Below are positions 27,275 to 38,145 of a DNA stretch of 64,000 nucleotides, one piece after another. The notes under the pieces were generated by a model. That model ran no database searches, was not told the origin of the DNA, and was given only the letters and a program-made list of their open reading frames with translations. Made by a program: the position numbers and the translations under genes. Source of the stretch: Trochalopteron elliotii (Eukaryota; Chordata; Aves; Passeriformes; Leiothrichidae); assembly GCA_024734555.1 (NCBI GenBank), contig JANPWX010000033.1, positions 7,357,322-7,421,321 of the forward strand, written 5' to 3'. Numbering within the stretch: position 1 is the stretch's first letter; each line of letters starts with the position of its first letter.

Positions 27275-27508
27275 AGGTACACACTGGGGCAGGCAGGTAC
27301 CCACTGGAGTAGGTACCCACTGGATTAGGTACCCACTGGGGCAGGTACTCGCTGGGGCAGGTACCTGCTGGAGTAGGTAATCACTGGGGCAGGTACCCAC
27401 TGGAGTAGGTACTCACTGGAGTAGGTACTCACTGGAGGAGGTACTCACTGGAGCAGGTTCTTGCTGGGGCAGGTCCTCACTGGAGTAGGTACCCACTGGA
27501 GTAGGTAC
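27275..27508 (+). repeat. Minisatellite, 16-bp unit AGGTACCCACTGGAGT, about 14.4 copies
   Basis: Fourteen full units plus a 6-base partial, with a single 4-base AGGC insertion after the first unit. The units vary mainly at positions 7-9 and 14-16. The variants ending GGGGC and GGAGT are interspersed, so divergence is not simply graded along the array. An ambiguous base (N) at 27509 abuts the array, suggesting poor resolution at its edge. Confidence 0.97.
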
Positions 27509-27929
27509 NCCAGCTGCCTCTTGTTCCCTGTCTGCACTGGGATCCGGGGCTGCCCCCACTCCAGCTGTGGCGTCCTGGGCTCCACATCCTGCACAGCCTG
27601 GGGGATGCTGGGGAGAAACTCAGCAGGGGCACAGCTGGCACAGAGCAAGGATGGGTTCTTGCAATCCCAAACTGCCCCTCATGAGAGTGTTCTGCATGGA
27701 TAGTGGATGGCTTTGGAAACTCTGGGAGGAGGGAAAGCTCCTTGTCTTGGAGAGGGAAACCAATGGTACAGGCAGCCACTAATTTGGGGTTATAAGCCCT
27801 GCAAAAGCAGAACACAAGTCACAGAGAGGGGTGTTCCACCCCCTTCTCCCAGCCACCAGATTCCTAACCATTAAACTCTTCCAGTGAGTTTCCTGGGCAT
27901 GGTTTGTGTTCCTTTGGCCCCCAGTCTGA
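27509..27929. other. Unique intronic DNA, no gene recognised
   Basis: Ordinary mixed-composition sequence after the minisatellite. Short frames on both strands lack any domain. Confidence 0.5.
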
Positions 27930-28320
27930 ACTGGCACCCGCTTTTCTGCAAGGGCTTTACAATTTGCCTTTAGTGGTTTTTAACAGACATATGTGAGCTG
28001 TTTGAATTAGAGCAATGTGAATCTATTAGGCAACGACAGATGCAAGTTTTGTGTCTCTTATTAGAAGGGATTGGCTTCTGAGGTTTAGTGATGTGCAAAG
28101 GATTGGACTTTGGAGAGATTAAAATTATTTTCAGCGTTAAGCACAATATTTCTGAGCTAATGCACTCACTCTTGAATATAGATTCACAGACCGAAAAGAT
28201 TATAAAACATTAAACCTATGTAAATTCAGCTGTAAATTTATGTTTGAACAAATTCAACAAGAGATTTGACTCGGGGGCTTATAGCAAATGGGTTCTGCTT
28301 TTAATGCTCACTGCAGGCTC
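27930..28320. other. AT-rich candidate conserved non-coding block
   Basis: A dense AT-rich, non-repetitive stretch with GAATTAGAGCAATG, CTTATTAGAAG, AAAATTATTTTC and GTAAATTTATG words, bounded by GC-richer DNA. It resembles intronic enhancer-type conserved elements in composition. There is no coding evidence. Confidence 0.33.
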
Positions 28321-31300
28321 AGTGGCAATGCCGCTCTCCCCTTGAAAGTCCCACGCCTGCTGAATTACTGGCAGGTCACAGCTGACAGCTCAAGCAATTA
28401 TACTGGAATGTGTTAATAATAAAAAGAAAAAGGATTCATGTTTGTCTTTTCAGAAGACAAAAGCAGCTGTTTGCTCCACCCCAAGGAGCAGCAGAGAGGA
28501 GCTCTGTGGGCAGATGACACTTGCAGCACCTGGCCATTTCCTCTTTCTATGGCAGCCCTGCAAATCCTTGTCCTCCTCTGCGATTTCCCAAGCCCTGGGA
28601 GTTGCTATGAACTTTTTTCTCTTGTTGAGAACATGAAAATACACTTAACAAAGACTCCTTTTGAGTGGGATTGCAGGAAACCTGCAACATCGTGAACAAG
28701 CTGCCTACACAGAGATAAATGACAGCTGTGACTGAAGGAATAAACAAGATAATCTGGATTTAAATAAACCACAAGGGGATTTTGGCAACATGCAAATTCG
28801 CAAATTTATAAAATGTATCCTTTGAAAGTAAAGAGCTTGTTTGAAGCCAGCAGTTAAGAACAATTACTGCAGCACATTTTCCCAATGAGGGCTTAGAGCT
28901 GGCCTCTGCTCCAAGGCAGGGCAGGCGGGAGCCAGCTGTCCTGCCTGCCACCCACAGTGGCTGGGGGCCCTCCGTGCACAGAGCAGAAACCTGAGGGAAT
29001 GACAGCAGCAAGCCCCTGTGCAGCTCAGGGGTGCTGAGGGTGCACAGAGCAGTCTTCCTCAGCCTTCCTCCTTCCTCCTCAGCCTCAGGGCACAGCACTG
29101 GGGAATGAACAAGAAATAAAGAGAAATATCTAAAGCCCAAGCAAGTACTCAATAATATATATTGGATCATCTGCTTGGAGGAGGAGGTAATTCCTGGCTC
29201 CAAGGCCAGCATGCCAGTTTAGTTTTGGCATTGCACAGTGTGGGGATGCTGCACCAAGAAGCACAAGGGGATGATGCCTGTCCCGTAAGGGAGCAGAGGA
29301 TTTGTTCGTGTCAGCAGAGCTCCTGCCAGTGCATTGTTGTCATCACTCCCCTTTTTCAGGTGAGCAGCAATGGAGAGAGAAGAGTGCAGGTGGGGAGACA
29401 CCAGTGGCAGAGCCATGAGCAGACCTGTCCCACTCCAATCCTTCACCTCCTGCAGTGCCCCTCGGGTGCAGTGACTCTGTGGCATCTTCAGCAACCAGAC
29501 TGGCCTCGAGAGGGACACAAACACTGCAGGGAAAGGCAAAGTGTCTTCGAGAGGGAGCAAAGTCCCAGCCCCACGCTGCAAACTGCTCTGCACCAGCCAC
29601 TGCAGGAGAGTGATGCAGAGCCTTGCTCTGCCTGCACACACAGAGCTGGTTGGAATTCCGTCGGCACACGCACAATTAGGGCAGAGCACATGGCAGCAGC
29701 TCTGTGAAGGTTAACTGCTCTGAGGAGCATTCCTGCCGTGCCAGAGGCTCAGTTGCTCCAGCTTTAACACCCTTGTTATTCCCAGCAGCAGGAGCTGGCC
29801 GTGCAGTGTGCCACTCTCTGTTTGGCAGCAGTTATCATGTGCCACTGGCTGCACACGGGCACCTGGCCCAAGGGCTGCAGGCTCAAGCCTCCTTCAGTGC
29901 ACAGTGTAGCTTGGAGCCTGCCCCAGCAGGGCAGCACATGGGGAGGGACTCTGAAACACAGCAGAGTTTGGGGTAAAGCCTTTCTGTATGTCCCATATGT
30001 ATGTCCCAGAGCCACAGTTGTTCCGGGCTTTGCAGGACCAGGGTGTCTTGAGGACACTTTGTGGCTCCCAGTGTTATGCTAAAAACTGCACAGCAAAAGC
30101 TGAATCTGCTTCTCCTCCTCTTTTCCTTGATCACTGCTTCTCCATTTTCTCCTCAGGGCCAGTCCATCTATCCATTTGTCTTTATTGTGCATGGACTTAA
30201 ACACAGTCCTTACATGTGCAACACTTCCAGATTATTAGCTCTGCAATTTCTTGGCTCCTGTTTATTGTGGTAGCATCATCTGAAGGGGCAGCTGTAATTA
30301 ACATGTTTGCTCATGCTTTTTTTATAAACCCCCAGTGTGTTGGTTTTATACAGACCAAACCAAATGCCCTGGGGCAGCTGGTGTTGCTCCGGGGGACAGA
30401 CACCACTGTGGCTTTTGTCCTGGCTGCAGGTGGGTCACTCCCCATGGTCCCCTCCCAGCTGATGGCCACGGGCTGTGAGAGTGGGCATGGAGCAGCACTG
30501 CTGGTGGTAGCACCTCCCACTCCTCCACCCTCCACAGAACAGCAGTGGGCACCCAAGGCCTCATCCCTGATCATGTTGTGGGGCTTGCTGTGATGTGCAT
30601 GGCCATAAAAGCTGCTTCCTTCCCACAGGGCCATTAAATCTGGGTACTGGATTCCCCAGGGAAGCTGGTCTGTAATTCTGCAGCATCTGCAGTCCCCAAG
30701 TGCTCCTATCCCTCTTAATTTGTTCAGGCATTTCTTAAAGGAATGAATACCTCAAGATGCACTGTTCTGACTAATCCTTACTCCCTTGGTGTCACTGCTA
30801 CTCAAGTGGCTGATGCAAGGCATGCATGAAGCACCAGAGTGCTCTGGGCACAGGCTTGCAGGTGCCTGCCATTGGGAAGGCAGCTCCAGCAGGACCTGAT
30901 GCCAGAGGGATGGCTGGCCACCAGCATGCTGGCCCTGAGACAGAGTCCTGCAGCCCTGCAGGCTGCATTGCTGGCACTCAGCAGGAAAGGTTCTGCAACA
31001 GGACAGGGGCAGCCACAGGAATGCCAGCCCCTTCACCCAAAATGCTGAGGACACCGGCAGCCCTGTGGCAGCACCAAACCCACCCTCACTCTTGCCTTGG
31101 CAGGAGACCCCTCATCACCCCCAAAAGCACCTCAGCAGAACAAGCCTGGTGGGCTGGGTGGCACCAGGAGTGAATACACAAATCATAGGGGCATTAAAGC
31201 CAGTTGATGCCTGTAGCAGTCAAATACCAGGTGACACTGACAGGCACATCCAGCGGGCTGTGCCTGTCATCTGCTTCTGCTCCAGGCTTCAGCTGTGTTT

Positions 31301-31699
31301 TTCCTGAAATGGGTCTTCCTGGGGCCCAGCAGTTTGACGTCAGCATTACTGTGGCTGTCACTGCCCAAGGTGCTCTCACAGAGCCATTTCAAGCCTATTC
31401 ACGTTGTTTCCTCACCATATGTTTGTACTAAAAATAGTTGCAATACAAAGGGATAATCCTGCAATGCCATGGGCGTCACCATCCTCCATGTCTGGCACAG
31501 GAGATCTGCCCAGGGCCAGGAGTGCTTCCCCAGGGCAGCAACCCCATTCCTGTCCTTGGCTCTGTGGCAGGGCTGGGGCTGCCCACAGTCAGGTCCCTGG
31601 CTGTGGGTGGGTGTGGGCAGCAGGCAGGTCCCTGGCTGCGGCACAGCCTCCAGCCCCAGTGCCACCTGGCAACACAACAGGTGTGAACCAGGCTGTGAC
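28321..31699. other. Intron segment, no gene recognised
   Basis: AT-rich patches at 28360-28440 and 28690-28870, then mostly GC-rich unique DNA. The 181-codon + frame at 29162-29707 and the 156-codon - frame at 29219-29689 overlap in opposite directions and match no family I know. Confidence 0.5.
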
Positions 31700-31762
31700 G
31701 CTCTTGCAGGGAACACCTGTGGGTCCCTTCCAATTCAGCTTACTCCGTGATTCTGTGATCAC
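31700..31762 (+). mobile_element. CR1 LINE 3'-end fragment, + strand
   Basis: GGGTCCCTTCCAATTCAGCTT followed by CCGTGATTCTGTGATC closely matches the terminal part of avian CR1 elements, which end in tandem ATTCTRTG octamers. Only the last tens of bases are recognisable; a diverged longer element upstream cannot be excluded. It lies about 680 bases before the HS3ST4 acceptor. Confidence 0.75.
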
Positions 31763-31769
31763 TTAAAAC

Positions 31770-32290
31770 CCTCTGGCTGACTATGATAATCCTTAACTGG
31801 TGGCACTGGGACAAGAATTTACCTCTTCATTTTCTTAGACATAACTGCTATCTCACTGCAGTTTCGTTTTACAATATGGTAATATGCTATCCAGGAAAAT
31901 CTTGCTACATGCTAATTTATCCAGTAGGCAAATTCCTTTTGGCTAATAAAAGTGCTTGCACAGGAAGCTCAAAACCCAGCAGCAATTAATTATTGACAGA
32001 GCATGTGAATTAGAGATAAAAGAAGAGTCATTCTTTCTCACACACAAGATAGTAAATAAATTTAATTATTGTACTAGAAGCAAGGGATCTTATTCTGTAT
32101 TAAGTTTTATTAGCTGAGACATTTAAAAGCATGTCATCATAACAAAAAGGTCCTGTGTAATCCGAGCTGCGCTGCTCCATACACGGCTCTGGAGTGAATA
32201 GGCTTAATTGAGCAAATGGGAGCAGATGGCTCCTGAGCAGGCAGGTATTGTGCAGGTTTAGTGTCAATTAGCTTTGGTCTACACACACCT
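31770..32290. other. AT-rich block upstream of HS3ST4 exon 2
   Basis: AT-rich unique DNA rich in TTAATTATT, AATTTAATTATTG and TTAGCTGAG words, ending in a CpG-containing stretch (CCGAGCTGCGCTGC near 32162). Its position next to the exon and its composition make it a candidate intronic regulatory element. This is inference only. Confidence 0.3.
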
Positions 32291-32414
32291 ATGGCAAATC
32301 GTCTGCATAATGTCTCACCAAGGCTGACTTTACAGTTTGGGTGCCCACCATGGCCAGGGGCTGAGAAGAATCAAAGCCAGAAAGGCTTTTTGCCCACCCC
32401 TGCCTGGCCCCTCG

Positions 32415-32441
32415 CTAACCACCTCCTCTGCTTCTGCCCAG
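32415..32441 (+). promoter_or_regulatory. HS3ST4: 3' splice site of HS3ST4 exon 2 with branch-point candidate
   Basis: CTAAC at 32415-32419 fits the branch-point consensus, with the branch A at 32418, 23 bases before the AG. It is followed by a pyrimidine-rich run and by CAG, with the AG at 32440-32441. The first exon base G completes an Arg codon (AG|G), giving a phase-2 junction and then Asn-Val-Met-Pro-Lys, matching the known HS3ST4 order from memory. Confidence 0.9.
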
Positions 32442-33078
32442 GAATGTGATGCCCAAGACCCTGGAGGGGCAGATCACCATGGAGAAGACCCCCAGCTACT
32501 TTGTGACCAACGAGGCCCCGCGGCGCATCCACAACATGGCCAAGGACACCAAGCTGATCGTGGTGGTGCGGAACCCCGTCACCAGAGCCATCTCAGACTA
32601 CACACAGACCCTCTCCAAAAAGCCAGAGATCCCCACCTTCGAGGTGTTGGCCTTCAAGAACCGGACCCTGGGGCTGATTGATGCCTCCTGGAGCGCCATC
32701 CGCATTGGGATTTATGCCCTGCACTTGGAGAACTGGCTCCAGTACTTCCCCCTCTCCCAGATCCTGTTTGTCAGTGGTGAGAGGCTCATCACTGACCCAG
32801 CTGGGGAAATGGCCAAGGTCCAGGACTTCTTAGGGCTCAAGAGGGTTGTGACAGAGAAGCATTTTTATTTTAATAAAACGAAGGGGTTTCCCTGTCTAAA
32901 GAAGCCAGAGGACAGCAGTGCTCCCCGGTGTTTGGGCAAGTCCAAGGGTCGAACTCACCCCAAAATAGACCCAGACGTCATCCACAGACTGCGGAAGTTT
33001 TACAAACCCTTCAATGTCATGTTTTACCAAATGACGGGCCAGGATTTCCAGTGGGAGCAAGAAGAAAGTGATAAGTAG
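32442..33078 (+). CDS. HS3ST4: HS3ST4 terminal coding exon (exon 2), heparan sulfate glucosamine 3-O-sulfotransferase 4
   Basis: Partial CDS: the C-terminal 211 codons after a split codon, ending at TAG 33076-33078. The enzyme is a type II Golgi membrane protein that moves sulfate from PAPS to the 3-OH of glucosamine in heparan sulfate. Numbering from the Asn codon at 32443, I see EKTPSY (Lys15), the 3'-phosphate-binding stretch [12 protein letters not shown] (Arg43, Ser51), Gln55, a Cys151/Cys163 pair expected to form the conserved disulfide, and GKSKGR (Lys168, Arg170). From memory these correspond to Lys215, Gln255, Lys368 and Arg370 of 3-OST-3, a constant offset of 200. Sequons are at Asn73 and Asn144. 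The 5'-PAPS loop, catalytic Glu, membrane anchor and stem belong to exon 1, which is outside the window. The extended tail after the DFQWE motif favours HS3ST4; HS3ST2 ends near that point. No frameshift or missing residue is seen. Confidence 0.96.
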
Positions 33079-33610
33079 GACCACAAAATCAGGAAAAAAT
33101 ATTTTTTGTTTTTGGGATGTGAATCATCATTTGAGACCCAAAACTCTCTTGGGGCCAGAGGCTCAGCCCTGCGTGTGAGAGGCCCTTGTGTTGTCAGGGC
33201 TGCAGCAGGAGCTGCCCCACATGTCCCCTTCTGGAACTGCAGTGGCCTGTCACCTCGGGCTGTCCCCACCGCTGCGCTGGGGGCCAGGGGCAGGTGGGAG
33301 GAGGAGGAGGAGGCAGGGGGAGCAGGGCTCCTCAGGGTGATGGGGCACTTTGTGTTGATGGTTTGCTGCTGGTGTCCCCCTTGCAGCCAGGCAGGCAGGA
33401 CCAGACCTCCTGTCACAGCGAGCTGGGCTAGAGGGTGGCTCCCAAAACCCAGCACTGGGAAAAACCCATAGGTTTGATTTCTCCTGCCCTGCACTTTAGT
33501 TTTGCCCAAACAGCAGCATCAGATCTGGTAAATTCAGGCCTTGTGCACTCACATGCACACTGGTCTTTGTGTGTGGAAGGAATAAAGCCAGTTATGCTGC
33601 AAAGGAACTA
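33079..33610 (+). other. HS3ST4: HS3ST4 3' UTR (minimum extent)
   Basis: Sequence after the TAG. It starts with an A/T-rich run near 33095-33115 and continues as GC-rich DNA with a GAG-rich stretch at 33297-33320. The end is set from the first good poly(A) signal at 33581 plus about 20-25 bases; the true cleavage site cannot be read. A longer UTR using later AATAAA signals such as 35946 is possible. Confidence 0.55.
33581..33586 (+). promoter_or_regulatory. HS3ST4: AATAAA poly(A) signal, first downstream of HS3ST4 stop
   Basis: Canonical AATAAA about 500 bases after the stop codon, on the sense strand. The downstream region has only a weak T-rich element (around 33621-33645), so use of this site is likely but not certain. 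Confidence 0.5.
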
Positions 33611-36600
33611 TGTACAGGAACTTCATTTGCACCAAAAGTTTCAACTACTTCTTGCACTAAAACTAGAATTTACCAAGTGCCACAGACACCTGGCCTCAAT
33701 TCTCCTCTGACTGATGGGTGCACCTCCATTGTTGGAAGAGGGTTGTCTGTTCTTTGCTGAGATGCTCAGTGAGATCAAAACTGGGGTCCCCCCAGGTCTC
33801 CACCCTCCTGGAAGCTGAAAGAACATTCCCAGGCTCCCCAGGAGTAAGCCAGGCTCCCACTGCCCAGCCAGGCTGCCAAGGCACAGCGTGGTGCTACACA
33901 TGTCCACGCAGCACCCCCTGGCCAGGCTGTGCTCCGTGGTTTGGAGCCAGGTGTTGCCAGGGGGGACTGAGGGGTGGCTGCAGGGGACAGCCCCAGCACA
34001 GGGTCTGACAGTCAGGACCCCTGGCACTGCCATTCGTTTGCACCTTGAAAATGCAATCCCTGCTGCTTGCTGTGGACAGCTGGAGTTGCAGAACAGGGAA
34101 GCAGACTTCATCTTATTTCAGAATTACAAAAGAGCAATTAATTCCCAGGGCAAGCACTGCTCAGCGCACAAAACCTGTGGGAATGACTAAGTTGCCCAGA
34201 TTTGCAAATCCTGGTAGAAACTACAGGATAAAGCTATACCCCCACTCAATCTCCTAGTGTCCTGAGAGCTGTTTGCTGGCCCCAGCAGACAAGAACAGAG
34301 CTTTCACACAACTGCACAGTTCCACCTCCACTGCTGCAGGACACCAGGCAGAGGGGGAGCAAAAGTGAAATGCAGAGCTGCTGCAACTCTCCCTTACATG
34401 GTGATTTCTCAGGGCACTCGGATACTGCTGGCAGCTCTCTTTGCCCTGATGAGGGCTAAGACTACCTCCAGCTTGGGGTGTAGCCACAGGAGAGCCCCCT
34501 CCCACTGGGCAGGACCCCAGCAGAGGTGCAGGATGGGGTTGCTGCGGGAGGACCAGGACTCAGTTTGGATTGAGGTGAAAGAAGTCCCCACAGCTCCAGC
34601 TAACGGGATTAAATCACTGGTGCATTTTTGGGGTGACAAGCTGACCCTGCTCAGGGTTCCAGGGCCTGTCATGTGGCTCATTAGGCCATGGAATGGTGCC
34701 AGTGCCTTGGATTGGATGAGAAGAGCTGAAGCCATCTGGACCATTGACTACATGGCCTGTGCTGGAGGGGCACTGCGAGGGCCCTGCTGACATCACGTCA
34801 GCTCCCATCAGCCTGATCAGATTTAAAAACAACTCCTTTAAAAACACAGTTTTCACAAACCCACAAACTCCCAAATCACTACAGGAAAATTGGAAGTATA
34901 TAATAAGAATAATCTTACGGTGTTTCACACATTATTAAAATACCAGAACAGGTCCTACATGAATCCTGTTGTTGCATAATTTGGTGCAAGATGCTGAATG
35001 GAGGACAAGGGGCTCCGGGCCCCGTGTCCCCCTCACCAGAGGGATGTCTGGGAATCTCTCTGGGGTGCTGCAGCCCCAGCGTGGTGTGGGGCTGGCCCTG
35101 TGGGTGCTGGGCTGGCTGCTGGGACTGGCAGCTCTGGTGACTGACAAGGCTCAGCTCCAGGGGATGGTGGCTCCTGGCTGGGCTGGGGACACACTGCTCC
35201 CACTGTGCCCCTCTGCCTGCCCCCACACTCACTCTCCTTATTTCTGCCATATATTCAGAGGTTTATTTTTTATACCAGACGCCATCTGCAGCTCGGCAGG
35301 AGCTGATGGGAGCCCACTGGGAGAAGAGACTCTGCTCCTGGGCCCTGAGTGCCTGCTCCATGAACACCAACCCCTCAGCATGGTGGGACAGGACCCTCCA
35401 GCCCCCAGCCCTGTCCCCAGGTGCAGCTGTGGTGCTGCCAGGACTGCAGTGCTGGGAGGGAGCAGGGACATGCCAGTCACCCTGGGGTGGGCTGGGGGTG
35501 TGGGGACTGGGGTGGGGGGTGGTGTTTTGTTTTGTTCTTTGGAAATGTGCCCCACTGTATGCCCCACTGCAGCTGGAGATGGATGGGGGGATTGTTTTCT
35601 ATCTGGCCAGAGAGAGGCCTGCCAAATGAGAGTCAGGTTAATAACACTTTTTTTAAAAAAACCATTCAAATGTCAGCATTAGAATACACAGGAAATTGAA
35701 TTTTGTATTTGGTTTCAATTAGCAAAGCATAAATTATATTTAATTTTATACACAGACTGAGTGATTCATTGTTCTGGAAAAGCTGGTACTTTCTGGTTCA
35801 GAAACTGGAAATGGAGAGCAGGTCTGTTCTGAACCTTCCTTGCTGTGCTGTCACTGCCTCCCCAGTGCGTCTCTGTCCATCGGTGTCTCTGTACCTGAAC
35901 GATGTGACTGTCCTGAACTGAACCCTGGAACCCCCAGCACTAAACAATAAATCATTGTAGCAGCTGCATTTCTCGGCTCCATTTCTCTTGGCCCCCCCAG
36001 CAGCACCAACACCCCCTGAGCAGGAGCCACAAGGGGACAATGCTGGCCGTGACCTGCCACCTGCCAGCCCAGCTGGTGCTGTGATTTGTCCCACAGGCTG
36101 TGGCCCCCACAGCCAAAAGGGCTGGGGAAGACACATGCTGCAGCCAGGACCAGGACCAAGAACAAGACCAGGGCCAGGACCACTTGGGCCAGCCTGCAGG
36201 TCCTGGTGTAGGGGGAGATTTCCTCACTGACCTCTCAGTTTGGGGTGCACCTCCCAAGGTCACAAAGAACAAATCCCTAAGCAATGTCTGGGAGATTTCA
36301 CTTGCTGCTGATTAAGGATAAATCAGTGGCTAATAAGAAGAGAGGGCTGAGAGAGGGCTGGCTGCCAGGCAAAGAAATTAAGAGGAAAATTTTTTTATCT
36401 TATTTTGTGTGCACAATTTCCTGCCTGTTTGAAAAAAGGTTATTTCACAGCATGGTCCTATTGTGTCATCTGATAAAAACCACGGAAAAACTTTTATCGA
36501 CAAAATTAGGAAGTAGTGAACTATAAAATTGCTAATTATTTTCTAGTAAATTTACTTTTAAATAACTTTAGACACCAATTACAGGCACCATTAAGCACCA

Positions 36601-36809
36601 TTAACACTGGGTATATTTACCAAACAAGGATGGAATACTTATTCAAATCAAGATCATTTTGGTGTAGATTCTTCTGTTTGGAAAGCAGCCCCCTCTCACC
36701 AGATATTTAAAAAGCCATCAGAAGATCAATTACACCTCAGGTTTCTAATCTCTGAGTTGTGGTGTGCTGTAATTCAACCCTCGAAGGAAACACCTGTGAA
36801 CAGGAGCCG
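33611..36809. other. Downstream region, no gene recognised
   Basis: This covers possible distal HS3ST4 UTR and intergenic DNA. GC-rich stretches alternate with AT-rich patches at 34800-34990, 35630-35780 and 36380-36760. A short GACCAG/GGACCA hexamer-like repeat occurs at 36146-36182. The 237-codon + frame at 34969-35682 has no recognisable domain. Confidence 0.5.
35946..35951 (+). promoter_or_regulatory. Alternative distal AATAAA signal
   Basis: A second canonical hexamer 2.9 kb after the HS3ST4 stop, embedded in AACAATAAATCATTG. It could serve a long 3' UTR isoform, but there is no sequence evidence of transcription here. Confidence 0.2.
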
Positions 36810-37600
36810 ATGTCTTGAGGAGCACCCGCGCCGCGGTGCAGCCCCGGGGCCGCTGTCCTCCCCTTCCGCAAACCGCGGGGAAGCGACTCTCACATCCAGC
36901 CGATCCAGCTGTCTCTTGCATCGCCTCCATCCCTGCTCCGAGCGGGGTTAGCAGGGTTATTCCCCTCGGCACAGCCCGTCACCGACTGGAGCGCGGCTCC
37001 TGCGGCGGTGCCTTGGCTGCCCTGCGGCGCTGGCTGCTGTGCCTGGGTGCGGGACCGGCTGTCCTCAATGTCTGCAGCCCGTGCTGCCCTCGGGAGCTGC
37101 GGGACAGGCTGTCCTCAATGCCCGCAGCCCTCCTGCCCTTGGGAGCTGCGGGACAGGCTGTCCTCAATGCCCGCAGCCCTCCTGCCCTTGGGAGCTGCGG
37201 GACCGGCTATCCTCAATGCCCACAGCCCCTCCTGCCCTCGGGAGCTGCGGGACAGGCTGTCCTCAATGCCCACAGCCCCTCCTGCCCTCGGGAGCTGCGG
37301 GACCGGCTGTCCTCAATGCCCACAGCCCCTCCTGCCCTCGGGAGCTGCCCGGACAGTGCGGCACCTTGCTCCCCTCAATGCCCCAGGCCGTGCCCTCGGG
37401 AGCTGCCTGTGTCCCCGGGAGCTGCCCGTGACCCCGGGAGCGGCCCGGCCGGGGCAGGACGGTGGCACCTTGCTCCCCTCAATTCCCCAGCCCGTGTCCC
37501 CGGGAGCGGCCCGGCCGGGGCGGTGCTGCCGGCCGCCCGGGTGCCGCCCCGCCGCTCCCCGTGCCGGACACCGCGCCGGGATGATCGCCGGCTCACGCCT
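36810..37600. other. CpG-dense, GC-rich island
   Basis: The most CpG-dense long stretch in the window, starting with CACCCGCGCCGCGGTGCAGC and ending near CCGGACACCGCGCCGGGATG. It contains the 49/50-bp minisatellite and a diverged continuation with CCCCGGGAGCGGCCCGGCC words. It could be a CpG island of an unannotated transcript, or simply a GC-rich repeat-driven island. No TATA box or known 5' exon is visible. Confidence 0.6.
37051..37348 (+). repeat. Minisatellite, 49/50-bp unit, six copies
   Basis: Six head-to-tail units starting GGGACMGGCTRTCCTCAATG and ending GGGAGCTGC, at 37051, 37101, 37150, 37199, 37249 and 37299. The second and third copies are 49 bases; the others are 50. Partial, more diverged copies continue to about 37510. 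The unit has no stop codon in any + frame, which creates the long overlapping ORFs here (up to 295 codons). These are repeat artefacts, not genes. Confidence 0.95.
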
Positions 37601-37906
37601 GGTAATTGGAGGTTGCCAAGCTGCTGTCAGAGAGCTGGCTGCAAAGCTGCTACCTGCTCCCACTTTCCTGCTGTCATCTTTGACATCCTCATTATTTATT
37701 AACTGCCCGGTACCCAACAGGCTGCCGCCGATGCAGAGATGCTGAGATTATGCAGGTTCGATATGCTGCCTGCCTCCAAGGTCACGTCCTCCAGGATGTC
37801 TTGCAAACCAGATTGAAGAGGTACCAGCAAAGATGCAACATGTTCTGTATTGCTGATGCCAGATTTCAAACAGAGCCCTTTGAATAAGGATGACTTACTA
37901 CACAGC
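37601..37906. other. Unique DNA between GC island and CR1
   Basis: Mixed-composition unique sequence with GGTAATTGGAGGTTGCC near 37600 and ATTATTTATTAAC near 37691. No gene or repeat is recognised. Confidence 0.5.
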
Positions 37907-38145
37907 ATCATGGAATCATGGAATTGTTTAGGTTGGAAAAGGTCGCCAAAACCATTAAGCCCAACCATTCCCCCAGCACTGCCAGGGCCACTGCCAAGCA
38001 ATGTCCCCAAGTGCCACATCTATGTGGCTTTTAAATCCCTCCAGGGATAGTGACTTTGTCACTGTGCTGGGCAGCCTGTGCCAGGGCTGGACAGTCCTTT
38101 CCATGGAGAAATTTTTTTCCTAATATCCAATCTGAACTGGGTCTG
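37907..38145 (-). mobile_element. CR1 LINE 3'-end fragment, - strand
   Basis: On the + strand it begins with two CATGGAAT octamers (37909-37924), the reverse complement of the CR1 terminal repeat. Then come TTTAGGTTGGAAAAGG, AAGCCCAACCATTCCC, CTCCAGGGATAGTGAC, and CTTTCCATGGAGAAATTTTTTTCCTAATATCCAATCTG, the usual order of avian CR1 3' ends read in reverse (long motif split: the last part spans 38096-38131). Similarity fades after about 38145. A further diverged part, for example around 38215-38255, may belong to the same insertion. It is 5'-truncated, as CR1 copies usually are, and has no coding capacity. Confidence 0.9.

Larger units (their letters stand above)
1..32441 (+). other. HS3ST4: HS3ST4 intron 1 (3' portion)
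   Basis: The exon at 32442 opens with the second residue after a split codon, so upstream DNA must be intronic. No sequence encoding the N-terminal half of a 3-O-sulfotransferase (the KKGGTRA-type PAPS loop or the TEPHFFD-type catalytic motif) was found in the translated frames. HS3ST4 has two coding exons separated by a very large intron in other vertebrates (from memory). Extension of the intron to position 1 is therefore inferred, not seen. An unrelated nested gene is not excluded, but none is recognisable. Confidence 0.8.

Noticed and set aside
27275..27508. CRISPR-like regularly spaced repeat
   Set aside because: Units are directly contiguous with no unique spacers, and the genome is clearly vertebrate.
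32337..32681. 114-codon + strand ORF across the HS3ST4 acceptor
   Set aside because: It is a frame-shifted shadow of the real exon reading frame and crosses the splice site.
34969..35682. 237-codon + strand ORF downstream of HS3ST4
   Set aside because: No family resemblance; Pro/Gly/Trp-rich low-information sequence overlapping other frames of similar length.
36815..37745. Overlapping + strand ORFs of 295, 245 and 130 codons
   Set aside because: They exist because the 49/50-bp minisatellite unit has no stop in any + frame. Different frames give the same repeated word pattern, and no domain or splice support is present.
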